Assembly (NCBI RefSeq): GCF_947497555.1
Contig: NZ_CANMGY010000003.1
Location: 229,209 to 293,208 of the forward strand
From: an uncultured Umboniibacter sp.
GTDB taxonomy: Bacteria > Pseudomonadota > Gammaproteobacteria > Pseudomonadales > DSM-25080
DNA: 64,000 nt
Direction: 5' to 3'
In this document: in pieces, positions 19,638 through 29,721 of the stretch
Layout of the letters: the number at the start of each line of letters is the position of its first letter
Numbering within the stretch: the first letter of the stretch is position 1
Made by a program: the position numbers and the translations under genes
The notes under the pieces: generated by a model
Seen by the model: the letters and a program-made list of their open reading frames with translations, nothing else
What the model was told of the DNA's origin: nothing
Database searches by the model: none

Positions 19638-20147
19638 ATGAGTCATCACAGTGTGTATTCTCGCTGCGGTCAATACCGGTTTGCCCACTGGTATTCTTGG
19701 GACAATCAGCTGCCATCGATAAATTTTATCGGTCTCAACCCTAGCGACCTTGACGCCGCGGATGAGCCAGTGATCAAACGTTATGTCGAGCTGGCTAAGC
19801 GCTGGGGCTTTGGCGCTATTTCCGTTGCCAATCTATTTGCCTACCGCTGTGCCAATCCTCTTCGCCTTGAGAGCCATGCGCCTTCCGTTGACGAAAACAA
19901 TAATGGTTGGCTTAAGAGCCTACATGTTGATGCGGATATTAGCGTAGCCGCATGGGGCACTCACGGACAGTTAAGTCACCGTGCAGACTGGGCCGTAAGA
20001 AACCTCGTCAACCTCTCCTGTTTGGATATTAACGCGAGCGGTCAACCGAGTCATCCACTTCTAATCTCAGTGACAGCGACCATCAAACCTCTTCGACAAA
20101 CCGTCTATTTCAACCAAACTGAACCAAGCTTACAAAAACGAGCGTAA
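19638..20147 (+). CDS. DUF1643 family protein
   Basis: A 169-residue protein from the ATG at 19638 (MSHHSVYSRCGQYRFAHW). The open frame extends 27 codons further up, but that part is AT-rich and unlike the family. Recognisable DUF1643 blocks are FIGLNPSDLDAADEP, KRWGFGAISVANLFAYR, AAWGTHGQL and SGQPSHPLLIS. The family is widespread in bacteria and phages and has no proven activity. No good ribosome site precedes the start. It lies between relA (divergent) and the efflux genes 87 bp downstream. Confidence 0.83.
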   Translation: MSHHSVYSRCGQYRFAHWYSWDNQLPSINFIGLNPSDLDAADEPVIKRYVELAKRWGFGAISVANLFAYRCANPLRLESHAPSVDENNNGWLKSLHVDADISVAAWGTHGQLSHRADWAVRNLVNLSCLDINASGQPSHPLLISVTATIKPLRQTVYFNQTEPSLQKRA

Positions 20148-20234
20148 GTGCCTATCAAGACAGTAAAGATCAGTTAGAATATCATGACTAACTGAATACT
20201 TTTTTCCCCTTACCTCAGGTTGATACCTTACATT

Positions 20235-21254
20235 ATGCGCGCAAATTTATTGATAAGCTTTACCATTCTGCTCTCGGGGCTAGCTTTCTCCTCTAATTCG
20301 TTAGCCCAACGTCCGGCAACTGCAATTGTTCAACCCATCGTATTTGCGCCGAAAACCGAACGATTGGAATTGACAGGCACCATTGAATCGTCGAATTCAG
20401 TGGAGATTTTTCCCGCTGTAGGCGACGTGGTAACCCATGTTTACTTCGAAGCGGGTGACGAGGTTGAGACAGGGTCACCACTGATCCAACTCAATAATCG
20501 CCGCGAGCAAGTTGCATTGGAGCTCGCTGAGATCAATCTTCGCGACACTCAACGGCGATTAGATAGACTACAGACTATTCATTCACAAGCCGCCGCTTCG
20601 CAGCAGGAGTTAGATGCAGCCATCTTGACACGAGACCTTGCTGCCAACCGCTTAGCTCAGGCTCAGGTTGAACTAGACGAGCATACTGTCATCGCTCCCA
20701 TTACAGGCATTGCTGGACTTAGTGACGTCCGTGTTGGCGACCGAATAACGCCCAGCACAACGATCACAACGCTTGATGACCTCGATCACTTATTCGTTCT
20801 TATTCGTATCCCTGAATCGTTAACTCCCACCTTAAGTAAGGGCCAAACCTTCACCCTTAGCACTTGGGGAGATCAGACCACGTCCATCATCGGTACCGTT
20901 ACCGACTTAGACTCACGGGTTGATCCGGTTACTCGTACGCTCAAAATTCGCCTAGCTATCGAAAATGTTGACGGGTTGCTTCGCCCTGGGATGAGCCTCA
21001 AAGCCGACCATCTTACCCAGGGACAGAGTTATGCCAGTATTCCCGAGGCCGCGTTACTGTGGGGTGCTAGCGGTGCGTACTTATGGACGTTAGACAGTGA
21101 GAGCAAAGCACAGCGTCGAAATGTGGAGATCGTTCAACGCCAAACCGGAGTGATTTTAGTTGAAGGCGACTTACAAGTCGGCGAGCAACTGATTGTCGAG
21201 GGGGTTCAGCGCCTGCGCTCTAACCAATTAATTACCGTGGTGGAGCAACCATGA
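20235..21254 (+). CDS. RND efflux periplasmic adaptor (membrane fusion protein)
   Basis: A 339-residue protein with a signal peptide (MRANLLISFTILLSG to NSLAQ). Its first lipoyl half-motif is VVTHVYFEAGDEVETGSPLIQL. A coiled-coil hairpin (about residues 90-150, rich in Leu, Ala and Gln) and the second half-motif IAPITGIAGLSDVRVGDRIT follow, then beta-barrel and membrane-proximal domains. It would connect the inner-membrane RND pump to an outer-membrane channel. A TTG 15 bp upstream (20220) is also in frame; I prefer the ATG because it gives a normal signal peptide. It overlaps the pump gene by 4 bp. No outer-membrane factor gene is present here. Confidence 0.92.
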   Translation: MRANLLISFTILLSGLAFSSNSLAQRPATAIVQPIVFAPKTERLELTGTIESSNSVEIFPAVGDVVTHVYFEAGDEVETGSPLIQLNNRREQVALELAEINLRDTQRRLDRLQTIHSQAAASQQELDAAILTRDLAANRLAQAQVELDEHTVIAPITGIAGLSDVRVGDRITPSTTITTLDDLDHLFVLIRIPESLTPTLSKGQTFTLSTWGDQTTSIIGTVTDLDSRVDPVTRTLKIRLAIENVDGLLRPGMSLKADHLTQGQSYASIPEAALLWGASGAYLWTLDSESKAQRRNVEIVQRQTGVILVEGDLQVGEQLIVEGVQRLRSNQLITVVEQP

Positions 21255-24200
21255 GCGACTCAATCCACCAATCAACCAACGATATCGCCTCGTTATCGGT
21301 TCGCCGCCCGGTGTTGGTTACCGTATTGAATCTACTGATAATGGTAGCGGGCTTCGCCGCGCTATTTGGTGTCGAGGTTCGTGAATTACCAGACGTAGAC
21401 CGCCCTGTTGTGACCGTGAGGGCCGTTTTACCTGGAGCTTCGCCAGAAACCGTAGATGCCGAAGTGACCAGTCACCTAGAAGCGGCTGCTACGCGGGTGA
21501 GTGGTGTGAAGAACATTCGTTCTCAAAGTGAAGAAAATACCACACGTATCGTTATCGAGTTCCAACCGAATGTAAACCTTGATGCTGCTGCTAGCGAGGT
21601 TCGCGAGGCGGTTAGCCGGGCACGTCGTCAGCTGCCCGATGCGGTGGAAAATGTTTCTGTAATTAAAGCAGATAGCGACGCCGACCCCGTCGTAAATCTC
21701 GCCGTCGCCAGCGACACGTTAAGCCGTGAAGCCTTAACGCGTAGAGTGGAAACAGATATTGCTCCGCGTTTGATTAGTATCGAAGGTGTTGCCGACGTTC
21801 AGTTACGCGGCGATAGCGAACAAGTCCTCATTGTATCCATTGATCCATTAAGACTCTCATCATTCGGGATCTCAATCCTCGACGTTCGTCGAGCCATTGC
21901 AGATGCTCCGTTTGATATTCCCGCGGGAAGCTTTCGTTCAGTTGATCAACAGCTCATTATTCGTGCCGATGCCACCGCGGATAATGCCAAATTAGTTGAA
22001 GAACTTGTGATCCGTGACGAGACTCGTATCGGCGATGTTGCCAACGTCTACTTCGGCCCAGCTGACGTTGAGAGCTTGGTCCGTTTAGACGGAAAAGCTG
22101 TTATCGGTGTGGGTGTTATTCGTCAGGCAAGATCCAATACGATCAATATTTCTGACAAAGTACTCGCTCTTGCCAAGGCCTTAGACCAACAATATCCAGA
22201 TTTAGAAGTGCGCGTAACCTCTGACGAAGCACTATTCATCAGACAATCTGTGAGTGAAGTCGTCAGTACCTTGCTACTAACGGTCGTCATGGTGGTCTTC
22301 ACATTGTGGCTGTTTATTGGCTCGTTTCGTACCACTATCGTACCAGCCCTATCTATTCCCGTTGCCTTGGTAGGATCGGTCGCAATCATTTGGTTACTCG
22401 GGTTTTCTATTAACATCTTAACCCTGCTAGCACTCGTTCTTGCAACCGGACTTATTGTTGATGATGCTATCGTAGTCGTAGAGAATATTCAGCGTCATCG
22501 CGCGCTGGGAGAGGGACGAAGAGCCGCAGCCGTCTTCGGCAGTAGAGAGGTATTCTTCGCTGTGGTGGCTACCACCGCGGTGCTTGCTTCCGTATTTCTG
22601 CCCATCGCCTTTATGCCGTCAACAGCCGGTCGACTCTTTCGAGAATTTGGTGCGGTTCTCGCCTGCGCCGTTATCATTTCCAGTATCGTCGCCCTGACGC
22701 TAGTTCCCGCTTTCGCCGCGAAGCTTCCATTGCGCAAGATTGCCAGTACACAATCACTCAGCCGCAGAGCGCGGTTAGGGTCTGTCCTGAAGAATTTCTA
22801 CAGTCAGTCTCTGGATACCTGCCTGCGCCATCGCTTTAAAGTATTATTCCTTTCAGTGGTCGCTGCTAGTGCAGCAGCCTCTTCCTACCTCACTATTGAC
22901 AATGAACTGCTTCCAGTCGAGGACCGAGGAGTCATCCGCGCGTTCGCAACCGGGCCCGATGGTGTTGGCCTCAACTTTATGAATCGCCAGGCAGTGCAGA
23001 TGGAAGCCATTCTGCAGCCCTACGTCGACAACGGCCAAATTGATTCCCTGTTCACCGTTGTAGGACAATGGGATCCGAACCGCGTACTCATCACTGCTCC
23101 ACTCAAGCCATGGAACGAGCGGGACTATAGCCAACAGGAGTTGATCGAAGAACTGCGAGGCCCGCTGGGAAGTATTGCTGGCGCTCCCGCGCGGGTATGG
23201 AGTTCAAATAGTTTGAACTTGCGTGGTCAAGGTGGCGGTATGGAGTTCGCGATTACCGGTGAGGATCACCCAAGTATCTATGAGCAAACCCGTTTAGTCG
23301 TGGATGCATTGGAAGAACAGATTCCCAATCTGTCCGATGTCGAAATTAAATATCAAGCAACACAGCCTCAGGTTAGGCTCAAAATTGACCGTCAACGTGC
23401 TTCAAGCTTGGGTGTTCCGCTTAACGCCATTGCCACTACCTTGCGTGTTGCCGTGAACGGCGACGACGTAGTGGACCTGAATGTGGGTGATCAATCCATC
23501 CCCATTATTTTACGTTCTAGCCGCTCCGCAGTGAATAGCCCTTCAGACCTTAATAATCTTTACGTAGCCAGTGATTCGGGGGCGATGATCCCAATGAGCT
23601 CACTCACGTCGTTTGTGGAAGAGGGTGTTGCGGCCGAGCTAGAACGTCACGCTCAACGTCGCGGTATTCGCGTTGAACTTGGCGTGGAGGAGCTCACGAT
23701 GCAGCAGATGATGGACATCGTTTCTGATACCACCGCCGAAATACTTCCGCCTGAGTATGGCTTAGTCTTTTTGGGTGAAGCAGCAGCCTTGGAGGAGACC
23801 AGCAATGAAGTTGCCTTAACCTACGCACTGGCATTATTGGTCGTTTTCTTGGTACTCGCGGCACAGTTTGAGAGTGTAAATAGCGCTGTAGTTGTGATGC
23901 TTACCGTTCCTTTTGGTATTGCGGCAGCCGTGTTATCCCTTTACCTCACCAACACCAGCTTTAATATCTATTCACAAATTGGCTTAGTAATGCTCATTGG
24001 CCTGATCGCGAAAAATGCAATTCTCATCGTAGAATTTGCCGACCAGCTCAGGGATAGGGGATACACGGTTGCGGATGCTGTCCGAGAAGCTGCTGCGGTA
24101 AGATTACGCCCAATTATGATGACTTTGCTTTCCACGATTCTTGGGGCATTACCATTGATTCTCTCTACAGGCGCCGGAGCCGAAGCGAGAAACGCTATTG

Positions 24201-24352
24201 GCTGGGTAGTCTTCGGTGGCCTAGCCATGGCCGCGGTATTTACGCTCTATGTAACCCCCATTTTCTATAGCTATATCGCACCGCTTGCTAAATCTCGCTC
24301 CTATGAGACGCAAGAACTTATGAGCGAACTAAGTAAAGGGCCTAGGAGCTAA
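21251..24352 (+). CDS. RND family efflux permease
   Basis: A 1033-residue HAE1-type RND pump with the twofold layout: helix 1 (VLVTVLNLLIMVAGFAALFG), porter domain, helices 2-6, then a repeat. The proton-relay Asp pair is in LATGLIVDDAIVVVENIQRH (about residues 400-420). The second half contains GLVMLIGLIAKNAILIVEFA, ending in GWVVFGGLAMAAVFTLYVTPIFY. It exports drugs, detergents or endogenous compounds using proton motive force, and forms a trimer with the adaptor encoded just upstream. The substrate cannot be predicted. A PuuB-like oxidase begins 5 bp after the stop and is likely cotranscribed. Confidence 0.95.
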   Translation: MSDSIHQSTNDIASLSVRRPVLVTVLNLLIMVAGFAALFGVEVRELPDVDRPVVTVRAVLPGASPETVDAEVTSHLEAAATRVSGVKNIRSQSEENTTRIVIEFQPNVNLDAAASEVREAVSRARRQLPDAVENVSVIKADSDADPVVNLAVASDTLSREALTRRVETDIAPRLISIEGVADVQLRGDSEQVLIVSIDPLRLSSFGISILDVRRAIADAPFDIPAGSFRSVDQQLIIRADATADNAKLVEELVIRDETRIGDVANVYFGPADVESLVRLDGKAVIGVGVIRQARSNTINISDKVLALAKALDQQYPDLEVRVTSDEALFIRQSVSEVVSTLLLTVVMVVFTLWLFIGSFRTTIVPALSIPVALVGSVAIIWLLGFSINILTLLALVLATGLIVDDAIVVVENIQRHRALGEGRRAAAVFGSREVFFAVVATTAVLASVFLPIAFMPSTAGRLFREFGAVLACAVIISSIVALTLVPAFAAKLPLRKIASTQSLSRRARLGSVLKNFYSQSLDTCLRHRFKVLFLSVVAASAAASSYLTIDNELLPVEDRGVIRAFATGPDGVGLNFMNRQAVQMEAILQPYVDNGQIDSLFTVVGQWDPNRVLITAPLKPWNERDYSQQELIEELRGPLGSIAGAPARVWSSNSLNLRGQGGGMEFAITGEDHPSIYEQTRLVVDALEEQIPNLSDVEIKYQATQPQVRLKIDRQRASSLGVPLNAIATTLRVAVNGDDVVDLNVGDQSIPIILRSSRSAVNSPSDLNNLYVASDSGAMIPMSSLTSFVEEGVAAELERHAQRRGIRVELGVEELTMQQMMDIVSDTTAEILPPEYGLVFLGEAAALEETSNEVALTYALALLVVFLVLAAQFESVNSAVVVMLTVPFGIAAAVLSLYLTNTSFNIYSQIGLVMLIGLIAKNAILIVEFADQLRDRGYTVADAVREAAAVRLRPIMMTLLSTILGALPLILSTGAGAEARNAIGWVVFGGLAMAAVFTLYVTPIFYSYIAPLAKSRSYETQELMSELSKGPRS

Positions 24353-24357
24353 TTTTT

Positions 24358-25647
24358 ATGAATGTTAACAATCAAGGTCATGCTGAGTCCTACTACGCCG
24401 CTTCAGCGAACAATAAAACACCCTATCCACAACTTGACGGGCACCTTCAGACCGATGTTGTAGTAGTAGGTGGCGGTTATTCAGGCCTGTCTTCTGCGTT
24501 GCACCTCGCTGAACTCGGTTTCTCGGTCGTAGTGCTTGAAGCGTCCCGAATAGGCTTTGGTGCAAGTGGTCGTAATGGTGGCCAGATTGTGAACAGTTAT
24601 AGCCGCGACGTGGATACCATTCGCGCCAAGTACCAGCCTGAAATAGCTGAGCCACTCTGTAAGATGATTTTTGAGGGCGGTGATATTATTCGTGAGCGAA
24701 TTAAGACCTACGACATTAAGTGCGACCTTAAACAGGGTGGTATCTTTGCCGCCAAAACCACTAAACAATTGAAAGCATTGGCTAAAACTAAGGAGCAATG
24801 GCAAGCCCTTGGGAATGACCAACTCCAGCTACTGGATTCCCCCTCAATACGAGAGCATGTCAATACTGATCTCTATGTAGGTGGACTTTTGGATAATCGT
24901 AGCGGGCATATTCACCCACTCAACCTGGCGCTCGGAGAAGCGGATGCGCTTATCCGTCTAGGCGGCCAAATTTTTGAAATGTCTCCCGTAGAGCGTATTA
25001 CTAAGGGAGATAATCCGGTTGCCTATACCCAAATGGGATCGGTGAAAGCCAAGTTTATGGTACTTGCTGGCAACGCCTATTTAGGAAACTTGGAACCTAA
25101 ACTAACCACTAAAGCGATTCCCTGCGGAACGCAGGTAATAACGACTGAACAGCTTGAACCAGAAGTCGCGCAGTCATTACTGCCAACCGACGTTTGTGTC
25201 GAGGACTGCAACTACCTGTTGGACTACTATCGTTTGACAGGTGACCATCGATTGCTCTTTGGCGGAGGTGTTGTGTATGGCGCTAGAGATCCAGATAATA
25301 TCGAGAAGCTACTTCGTCCCAACCTAGAGAAGACCTTCCCGCAGCTAAAGGGTATTAAACTGGACTATGCTTGGACTGGAAACTTCCTACTGACCTATTC
25401 ACGCATGCCACAGTTTGGCCGCTTTGGTAGTTCTGTCTACTACTTGCAGGGCTATAGTGGTCACGGCGTAACCTGTACGCACTTAGCCGGGAAACTCGTT
25501 GCTGAGGCCATTAATGGTCAGGCTAAACGCTTTGATGCCTTTGCTAACCTACCTCAGTTTAGCTTCCCTGGTGGCCGTAACTTTGCCATCCCTATGTCGG
25601 CCATGGGTGCAGCTTGGTACGGTCTCAGAGACAAGCTCGGTTTCTAG
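24358..25647 (+). CDS. FAD-dependent amine oxidase, gamma-glutamylputrescine oxidase (PuuB)-like
   Basis: A 429-residue DAO-family flavoenzyme. The FAD site is TDVVVVGGGYSGLSSALHLAE (about residues 33-53), followed by VVLEASRIGFGASGRNGGQI, which is typical of PuuB/OrdL proteins. The C-terminal LQGYSGHGVTCTHLAGKLVA is the usual FAD-contacting end of that group. The likely reaction is oxidative deamination of an N-substituted putrescine or a similar amine. None of the other puu genes is nearby, so the substrate is uncertain. It follows the RND pump by 5 bp. The start has no strong Shine-Dalgarno site beyond GGAG in the pump's final codons. Confidence 0.85.
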   Translation: MNVNNQGHAESYYAASANNKTPYPQLDGHLQTDVVVVGGGYSGLSSALHLAELGFSVVVLEASRIGFGASGRNGGQIVNSYSRDVDTIRAKYQPEIAEPLCKMIFEGGDIIRERIKTYDIKCDLKQGGIFAAKTTKQLKALAKTKEQWQALGNDQLQLLDSPSIREHVNTDLYVGGLLDNRSGHIHPLNLALGEADALIRLGGQIFEMSPVERITKGDNPVAYTQMGSVKAKFMVLAGNAYLGNLEPKLTTKAIPCGTQVITTEQLEPEVAQSLLPTDVCVEDCNYLLDYYRLTGDHRLLFGGGVVYGARDPDNIEKLLRPNLEKTFPQLKGIKLDYAWTGNFLLTYSRMPQFGRFGSSVYYLQGYSGHGVTCTHLAGKLVAEAINGQAKRFDAFANLPQFSFPGGRNFAIPMSAMGAAWYGLRDKLGF

Positions 25648-25663
25648 AGCTCAATAATTAGTC

Positions 25664-27037
25664 TCAAGCTTTGAAGAATAGGTTATCAACCACTTGCTTA
25701 ATCTGCGTCAAAACTTGCGCATGCTGACCGAGTGCTTGCTCATACTTTTTCCACGAGCCAACTGAACGTTTATTGATGGGCTGTCTAACCTGGCCGGAAC
25801 TTGGCGTAAGAACAGGACGCTCAGACTCATAAAACTTCAAGCATGCTTGCTCTAAAGGCTTATCTAGATAGGCGAATAGGCGATCTATTTCCGCCTCGGG
25901 AGTATCCGTGAGGGTCTCGTAAGAGATATGATGAATCCTTGACCCGTATTGAGATTGCCAACGACGCATCAGCGTAGCGTAGCCCTGCCAGTAGAAGGCA
26001 ATTCCCTCCAAAGCATTGGTATATTCGTTGCCCTTAGCAAAAAATTGTTTATAAACTGCCATGGCGTTGTCCCGTGGATCACGGACAATATTGATCACCT
26101 TTGCCTTGGGAAACAACGCAAAAATTAATCCAATATGAAGAAAGTTAGTTGGTTCTTTATCGATGAGCGCCCCAGCAAAGTGAGGTTGATGAGCCTGCGC
26201 TTGTTCAAGGTAGCGCTGTGCCATCTCATCCAGAGATTGTTGATCTAAGTCCGCAAAGCCTTTCGACAAGCTAGCCTGCTCTAAACCATGCGCGAAACGT
26301 CTGATATATGGCAGTTCATCGGTTGCTTCGATAGCACTGTGAGCCGCAAGAATTTGCTCAAGCAGCGTAGATCCAGAACGGTGCATGCCCACAATAAAGA
26401 TTGGCTGCGCATCGCTAGAACTCACTTTACTATGCCAAGGGATCTGCGCACTTTGCATCACAAACTGTTGAAAAGCAGACGGGTCAAAGGGCTGTAATTG
26501 CCAGGCTATATTATTCGCACGTTGAGCACTCATAAACGCGTGTTCGTATTCACCGCGACTTTCAAGCACTTTAATCATGGCAAAATCTGCCAAGTAGCGA
26601 ACCTCTGGTTGATCTTTGAAACGGTCAATAAATTGCTCGAGTGCAGAGATCTCTTCTGAGCTAAATGGTCGCGTTTTCAGATCGGCTAATGACCAAAACG
26701 CGACGCCACTAAAGTAGGGGTTTTCGTCAGTAATCATACTACGGTAGGCGGTGGCGGCTGCGTCGGAATCATTGAGCGCCTTGTGCGCATGACCAACCAC
26801 TAATTGAACAGCTAAATAGTCCGAATGTTTGGGGCTAACATCGCTAAATGTCTCCAATGCCTCCGCGGGAAATCCCGCCTGTAGCTGACTTCGACCGAGG
26901 TCGAGTAAAGCTTTAGGGGCATTACTATCAATCGCTAATATTTGTTCTATCGTGCTGATAGCGGCTAGATAGTCCTCTGCGGCTAAAAGCGCTTCTTTAT
27001 GACTTACTAGCTTTTCGAGCTGCGACATATACTCCAA
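25664..27037 (-). CDS. Tetratricopeptide-repeat sulfotransferase
   Basis: A 457-residue cytoplasmic protein. Residues about 1-190 are helical TPR-like repeats (AISTIEQILAIDSNAPKALLDLG and related units). The rest is a sulfotransferase domain: the PAPS 5'-phosphosulfate loop is IFIVGMHRSGSTLLEQIL (about residues 214-231) and the 3'-phosphate motif is VINIVRDPRDNAMAVYKQFF. This TPR-sulfotransferase fusion is common in marine proteobacteria, where the acceptor is usually unknown (glycans or tyrosines are proposed). It converges on the PuuB-like gene with 16 bp between stops. No clear terminator is visible in that gap. Confidence 0.9.
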   Translation of the reverse strand: MEYMSQLEKLVSHKEALLAAEDYLAAISTIEQILAIDSNAPKALLDLGRSQLQAGFPAEALETFSDVSPKHSDYLAVQLVVGHAHKALNDSDAAATAYRSMITDENPYFSGVAFWSLADLKTRPFSSEEISALEQFIDRFKDQPEVRYLADFAMIKVLESRGEYEHAFMSAQRANNIAWQLQPFDPSAFQQFVMQSAQIPWHSKVSSSDAQPIFIVGMHRSGSTLLEQILAAHSAIEATDELPYIRRFAHGLEQASLSKGFADLDQQSLDEMAQRYLEQAQAHQPHFAGALIDKEPTNFLHIGLIFALFPKAKVINIVRDPRDNAMAVYKQFFAKGNEYTNALEGIAFYWQGYATLMRRWQSQYGSRIHHISYETLTDTPEAEIDRLFAYLDKPLEQACLKFYESERPVLTPSSGQVRQPINKRSVGSWKKYEQALGQHAQVLTQIKQVVDNLFFKA

Positions 27038-27144
27038 ACCCTATTCGAAATTCTAAAGCCCGAATAGTATCATCATTCACGACGGCTAGGTTAATGAACC
27101 ATCACCTCAAATTTGGATCTCTCACTCCCTCACTACTAGGAATT

Positions 27145-27173
27145 AAAAAAGCCAGCTCTTTCGAGCTGGCTTT
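27145..27173 (-). terminator. Rho-independent terminator of the M13 peptidase gene
   Basis: A 7-bp stem GCCAGCT/AGCTGGC with a 6-nt loop, extended by three A-U pairs and followed on the minus strand by six U. It lies 27 bp after the peptidase stop at 27200. Confidence 0.93.
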
Positions 27174-27199
27174 GTGGTCAAATAGTGACAATTGGTGAA

Positions 27200-29269
27200 C
27201 TACCAGATTTTAACTCGGTCTTCCGGAGCCAAGTACAACTCGTCACCCGGCTGCACCGCGAACGCATCGTAGAATGCCGGCACATTTCGAACGATACCAT
27301 TGACACGGTACATAGAGGGTGAGTGCGGATCGGTTTCAATAAGATTACGTAACGCCTCGTCACGGTACTTATTGCGCCATACCTGCGCATAACCAAGAAA
27401 CACGCGCTGTTCTCCGGTAAAGCCATCAATCACCGGCGATTCGTTACCATTCAAACTCATTTCATAGGCACGCAAACCAATGCTTAGGCCACCTAGATCG
27501 CCAATATTTTCACCCAGCGTGAACTCACCATTTACGTGGAGATCTTCAAAGGGATAGTAACCATTGTACTGCGCCACTAACTTAGAAGTTCGCGCTTGGA
27601 ATTCACTCAAATCAGCCTCAGTCCACCAATTTCGAAGTACACCGTCCCCATCGAATGTTGAACCTGAATCATCAAAACCATGCCCGATCTCATGGCCAAT
27701 CACCGCACCAATGGCGCCGTAGTTCACCGCATCATCCGCTTCAAGGTTGAAGAAGGGTGGCTGTAGAATGGCCGCTGGGAATACGATTTCGTTGAGCGGA
27801 GGATTGTAATAGGCGTTCACCGTCTGAGGTGTCATGCCCCATTCGCTGCGATCCACAGGCCCACCTTGACGCGCAATATTCTCCGCCCAGTTCACTTCAC
27901 GAACATTACGAATATTAGCGAAGTGGTTATCGCCACTGATTTCCAGTGCCGAGTAGTCACGCCAGTTTTCTGGATAGCCAATTTTCGGTGTGAATTTGTG
28001 CAGCTTGTCCAATGCTTGAACCTTGGTCTCAGCGCTCATCCAGTCCAGTTCGTTGATACTCGCTTCATAGGCGCTGATTAGATTCGCTACTAAGGTTTCC
28101 ATCTTCGCCTTGGCTGCTGGGGGAAAGTGCTTGCTAACGTAGACCTTACCGACCACCTCTCCGAGGGTGCCGTTTACCACCCCTACGCCTCGCTTCCACA
28201 TAGGCTCTTGCTCTTCAACACCGCGCAAGGTCTTACTATAGAACTCAAAGTTCTGCTGATCCATGGCCTGGGTCAAAGAAGAGGCGGATGCGTCCACAAG
28301 CTTCCACGTTAGGAAAGTTTTCCAGTCATCAAGGGAAACACCCCGCAAAATGCCATCAAGCTGAGTTGAGTAATCCAGCGAAAGAACAACCAGGTTATCA
28401 ATCTTGCCATTCATGCCCGACTCAGTCAGATAAGCATCCCAATCAAAGGTTGGCATCACCTCGGCGAGTTGATCTACTGGAATTGGATTGTAGATCTTAG
28501 TCATATTACGCGAGTCTTCTTTCTTCATATGCGCCGCCGCTAAGCGAGTTTCTAGCGCCATGATCATCTCGGCTGCCGACGCTGCGTCCGCCACTTCGGC
28601 AAGCGTAAGCATCGCTTCAATATGAGCAACGTAAGCGGCGCGAATCTGTTCGCTGCGCTCGCCTTCGTTGAAATAGAACTCTCGATCAGGAAGGCCAAGA
28701 CCGCCCTGAGCGGCATATACCATGTAGGAGTTTGGATCAGTAAAGTCAACGTATTGACCCATACCTAGCGGGTTATCTACCCCATATTTCGAAGCGTAGG
28801 CAAAGTATCTGGCCAGGTCACTCTGGCTAGAGATATTGCTAATTAGCTCAAGTTCTGGCGCTAGCGGTGCAATACCCAGCGCATTACGTTCGTCCCAGTT
28901 GGTATAGGCGTTGTACATATCACCTACCTTCTGCTCATCACTTCCAGCCTCATGCGAAGACGCGGCGGACTCTTCAATGATGGCACGAATATCTGCCGTG
29001 GCTTGGTCTCGCAATAAGCCAAAGACACCAAATGAAGAACGATCCGCGGGAATCTCCACACTATCTATCCATGTGCCGTTTACGTAGGCATTGAAATCAT
29101 CACCCGGCTTAACCGAAAGGTTCATAGCATCAAGATCGAGACCAGAGATAGGCGTCAAACTCGCGACTTCCATACTTTCTTGATCAACGGTGGTATCCGA
29201 ATTTGTAACCGATTCGCCGCAGCCGAATAGAGCCACGGCAATAGCGCCCGACAGTAGAAGTTTTTTCAT
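27200..29269 (-). CDS. M13 family zinc metallopeptidase, lipoprotein (neprilysin/PepO-like)
   Basis: A 689-residue peptidase with a lipoprotein signal (MKKLLLSGAIAVALFGC; lipobox LFGC at about 14-17). Residues 40-400 form the M13 N-domain with DDFNAYVNGTWIDS near its start. The catalytic domain has NAYYNPPLNEIVFPAAILQPPFF. It also has the zinc motif HEIGH at residues 526-530 in GAVIGHEIGHGFDDSGS, the third ligand in GENIGDLGG, and the ending PEDRVKIW, where relatives usually have CRVW. It should cleave oligopeptides at the cell envelope. It is monocistronic with a downstream terminator. Assignment to the family is firm. Confidence 0.95.
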   Translation of the reverse strand: MKKLLLSGAIAVALFGCGESVTNSDTTVDQESMEVASLTPISGLDLDAMNLSVKPGDDFNAYVNGTWIDSVEIPADRSSFGVFGLLRDQATADIRAIIEESAASSHEAGSDEQKVGDMYNAYTNWDERNALGIAPLAPELELISNISSQSDLARYFAYASKYGVDNPLGMGQYVDFTDPNSYMVYAAQGGLGLPDREFYFNEGERSEQIRAAYVAHIEAMLTLAEVADAASAAEMIMALETRLAAAHMKKEDSRNMTKIYNPIPVDQLAEVMPTFDWDAYLTESGMNGKIDNLVVLSLDYSTQLDGILRGVSLDDWKTFLTWKLVDASASSLTQAMDQQNFEFYSKTLRGVEEQEPMWKRGVGVVNGTLGEVVGKVYVSKHFPPAAKAKMETLVANLISAYEASINELDWMSAETKVQALDKLHKFTPKIGYPENWRDYSALEISGDNHFANIRNVREVNWAENIARQGGPVDRSEWGMTPQTVNAYYNPPLNEIVFPAAILQPPFFNLEADDAVNYGAIGAVIGHEIGHGFDDSGSTFDGDGVLRNWWTEADLSEFQARTSKLVAQYNGYYPFEDLHVNGEFTLGENIGDLGGLSIGLRAYEMSLNGNESPVIDGFTGEQRVFLGYAQVWRNKYRDEALRNLIETDPHSPSMYRVNGIVRNVPAFYDAFAVQPGDELYLAPEDRVKIW

Positions 29270-29369
29270 AGCATATCCATTATTTTTGTGTGGTTTAAAT
29301 TAGACTTCATACAGACTACCGAAAAGTTCCGGTCGATACTAGGAGGGGTTTAGCTGCTTCGGAAAATGA

Positions 29370-29660
29370 CTAAGCAGTAGGATCAATTTCAGCGCTATTA
29401 AGTAGCGTCTGAATCGTTTCGCAGGCGGCTCTTTCTCTCGACGACTTAGACAACTGAGGCCAGCGTTGCTGGCGCAGCAATGACAGTTCAGCAGCCACGT
29501 CCACGTTACGATAACTATCCAACAGCCGCTCTGCGAGACTCTCGGTTAGCGGGTAATAATAGTGTCGCTGTTTGTCATCATGATTTCGCTGCTCAGGGTC
29601 CCACGTATACCAAAGCACATCATCCAAATGGTTGCGAAATTCATCAAAGCTTAAAATCAT
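29370..29660 (-). CDS. Small protein of unknown function
   Basis: A 96-residue, highly charged protein (MILSFDEFRNHLDDVLWYTWDPEQRNH at its start). It is rich in Arg, Glu and Leu helices and has no signal peptide or membrane helix. The frame opens at 29678, but the ATG at 29660 has GAGG six bases upstream, so I use it. I do not recognise a family. Codon use and a good ribosome site make it likely to be real. It lies about 100 bp before the M13 peptidase and 60 bp after the DUF3089 gene, all on the same strand. It could be cotranscribed with the DUF3089 gene. Confidence 0.6.
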   Translation of the reverse strand: MILSFDEFRNHLDDVLWYTWDPEQRNHDDKQRHYYYPLTESLAERLLDSYRNVDVAAELSLLRQQRWPQLSKSSRERAACETIQTLLNSAEIDPTA

Positions 29661-29721
29661 AAATACCTCACTGCCCAATCGTATTATAGCTTATTGGTCA
29701 GCAGTGAGATGGTGGTTCTGG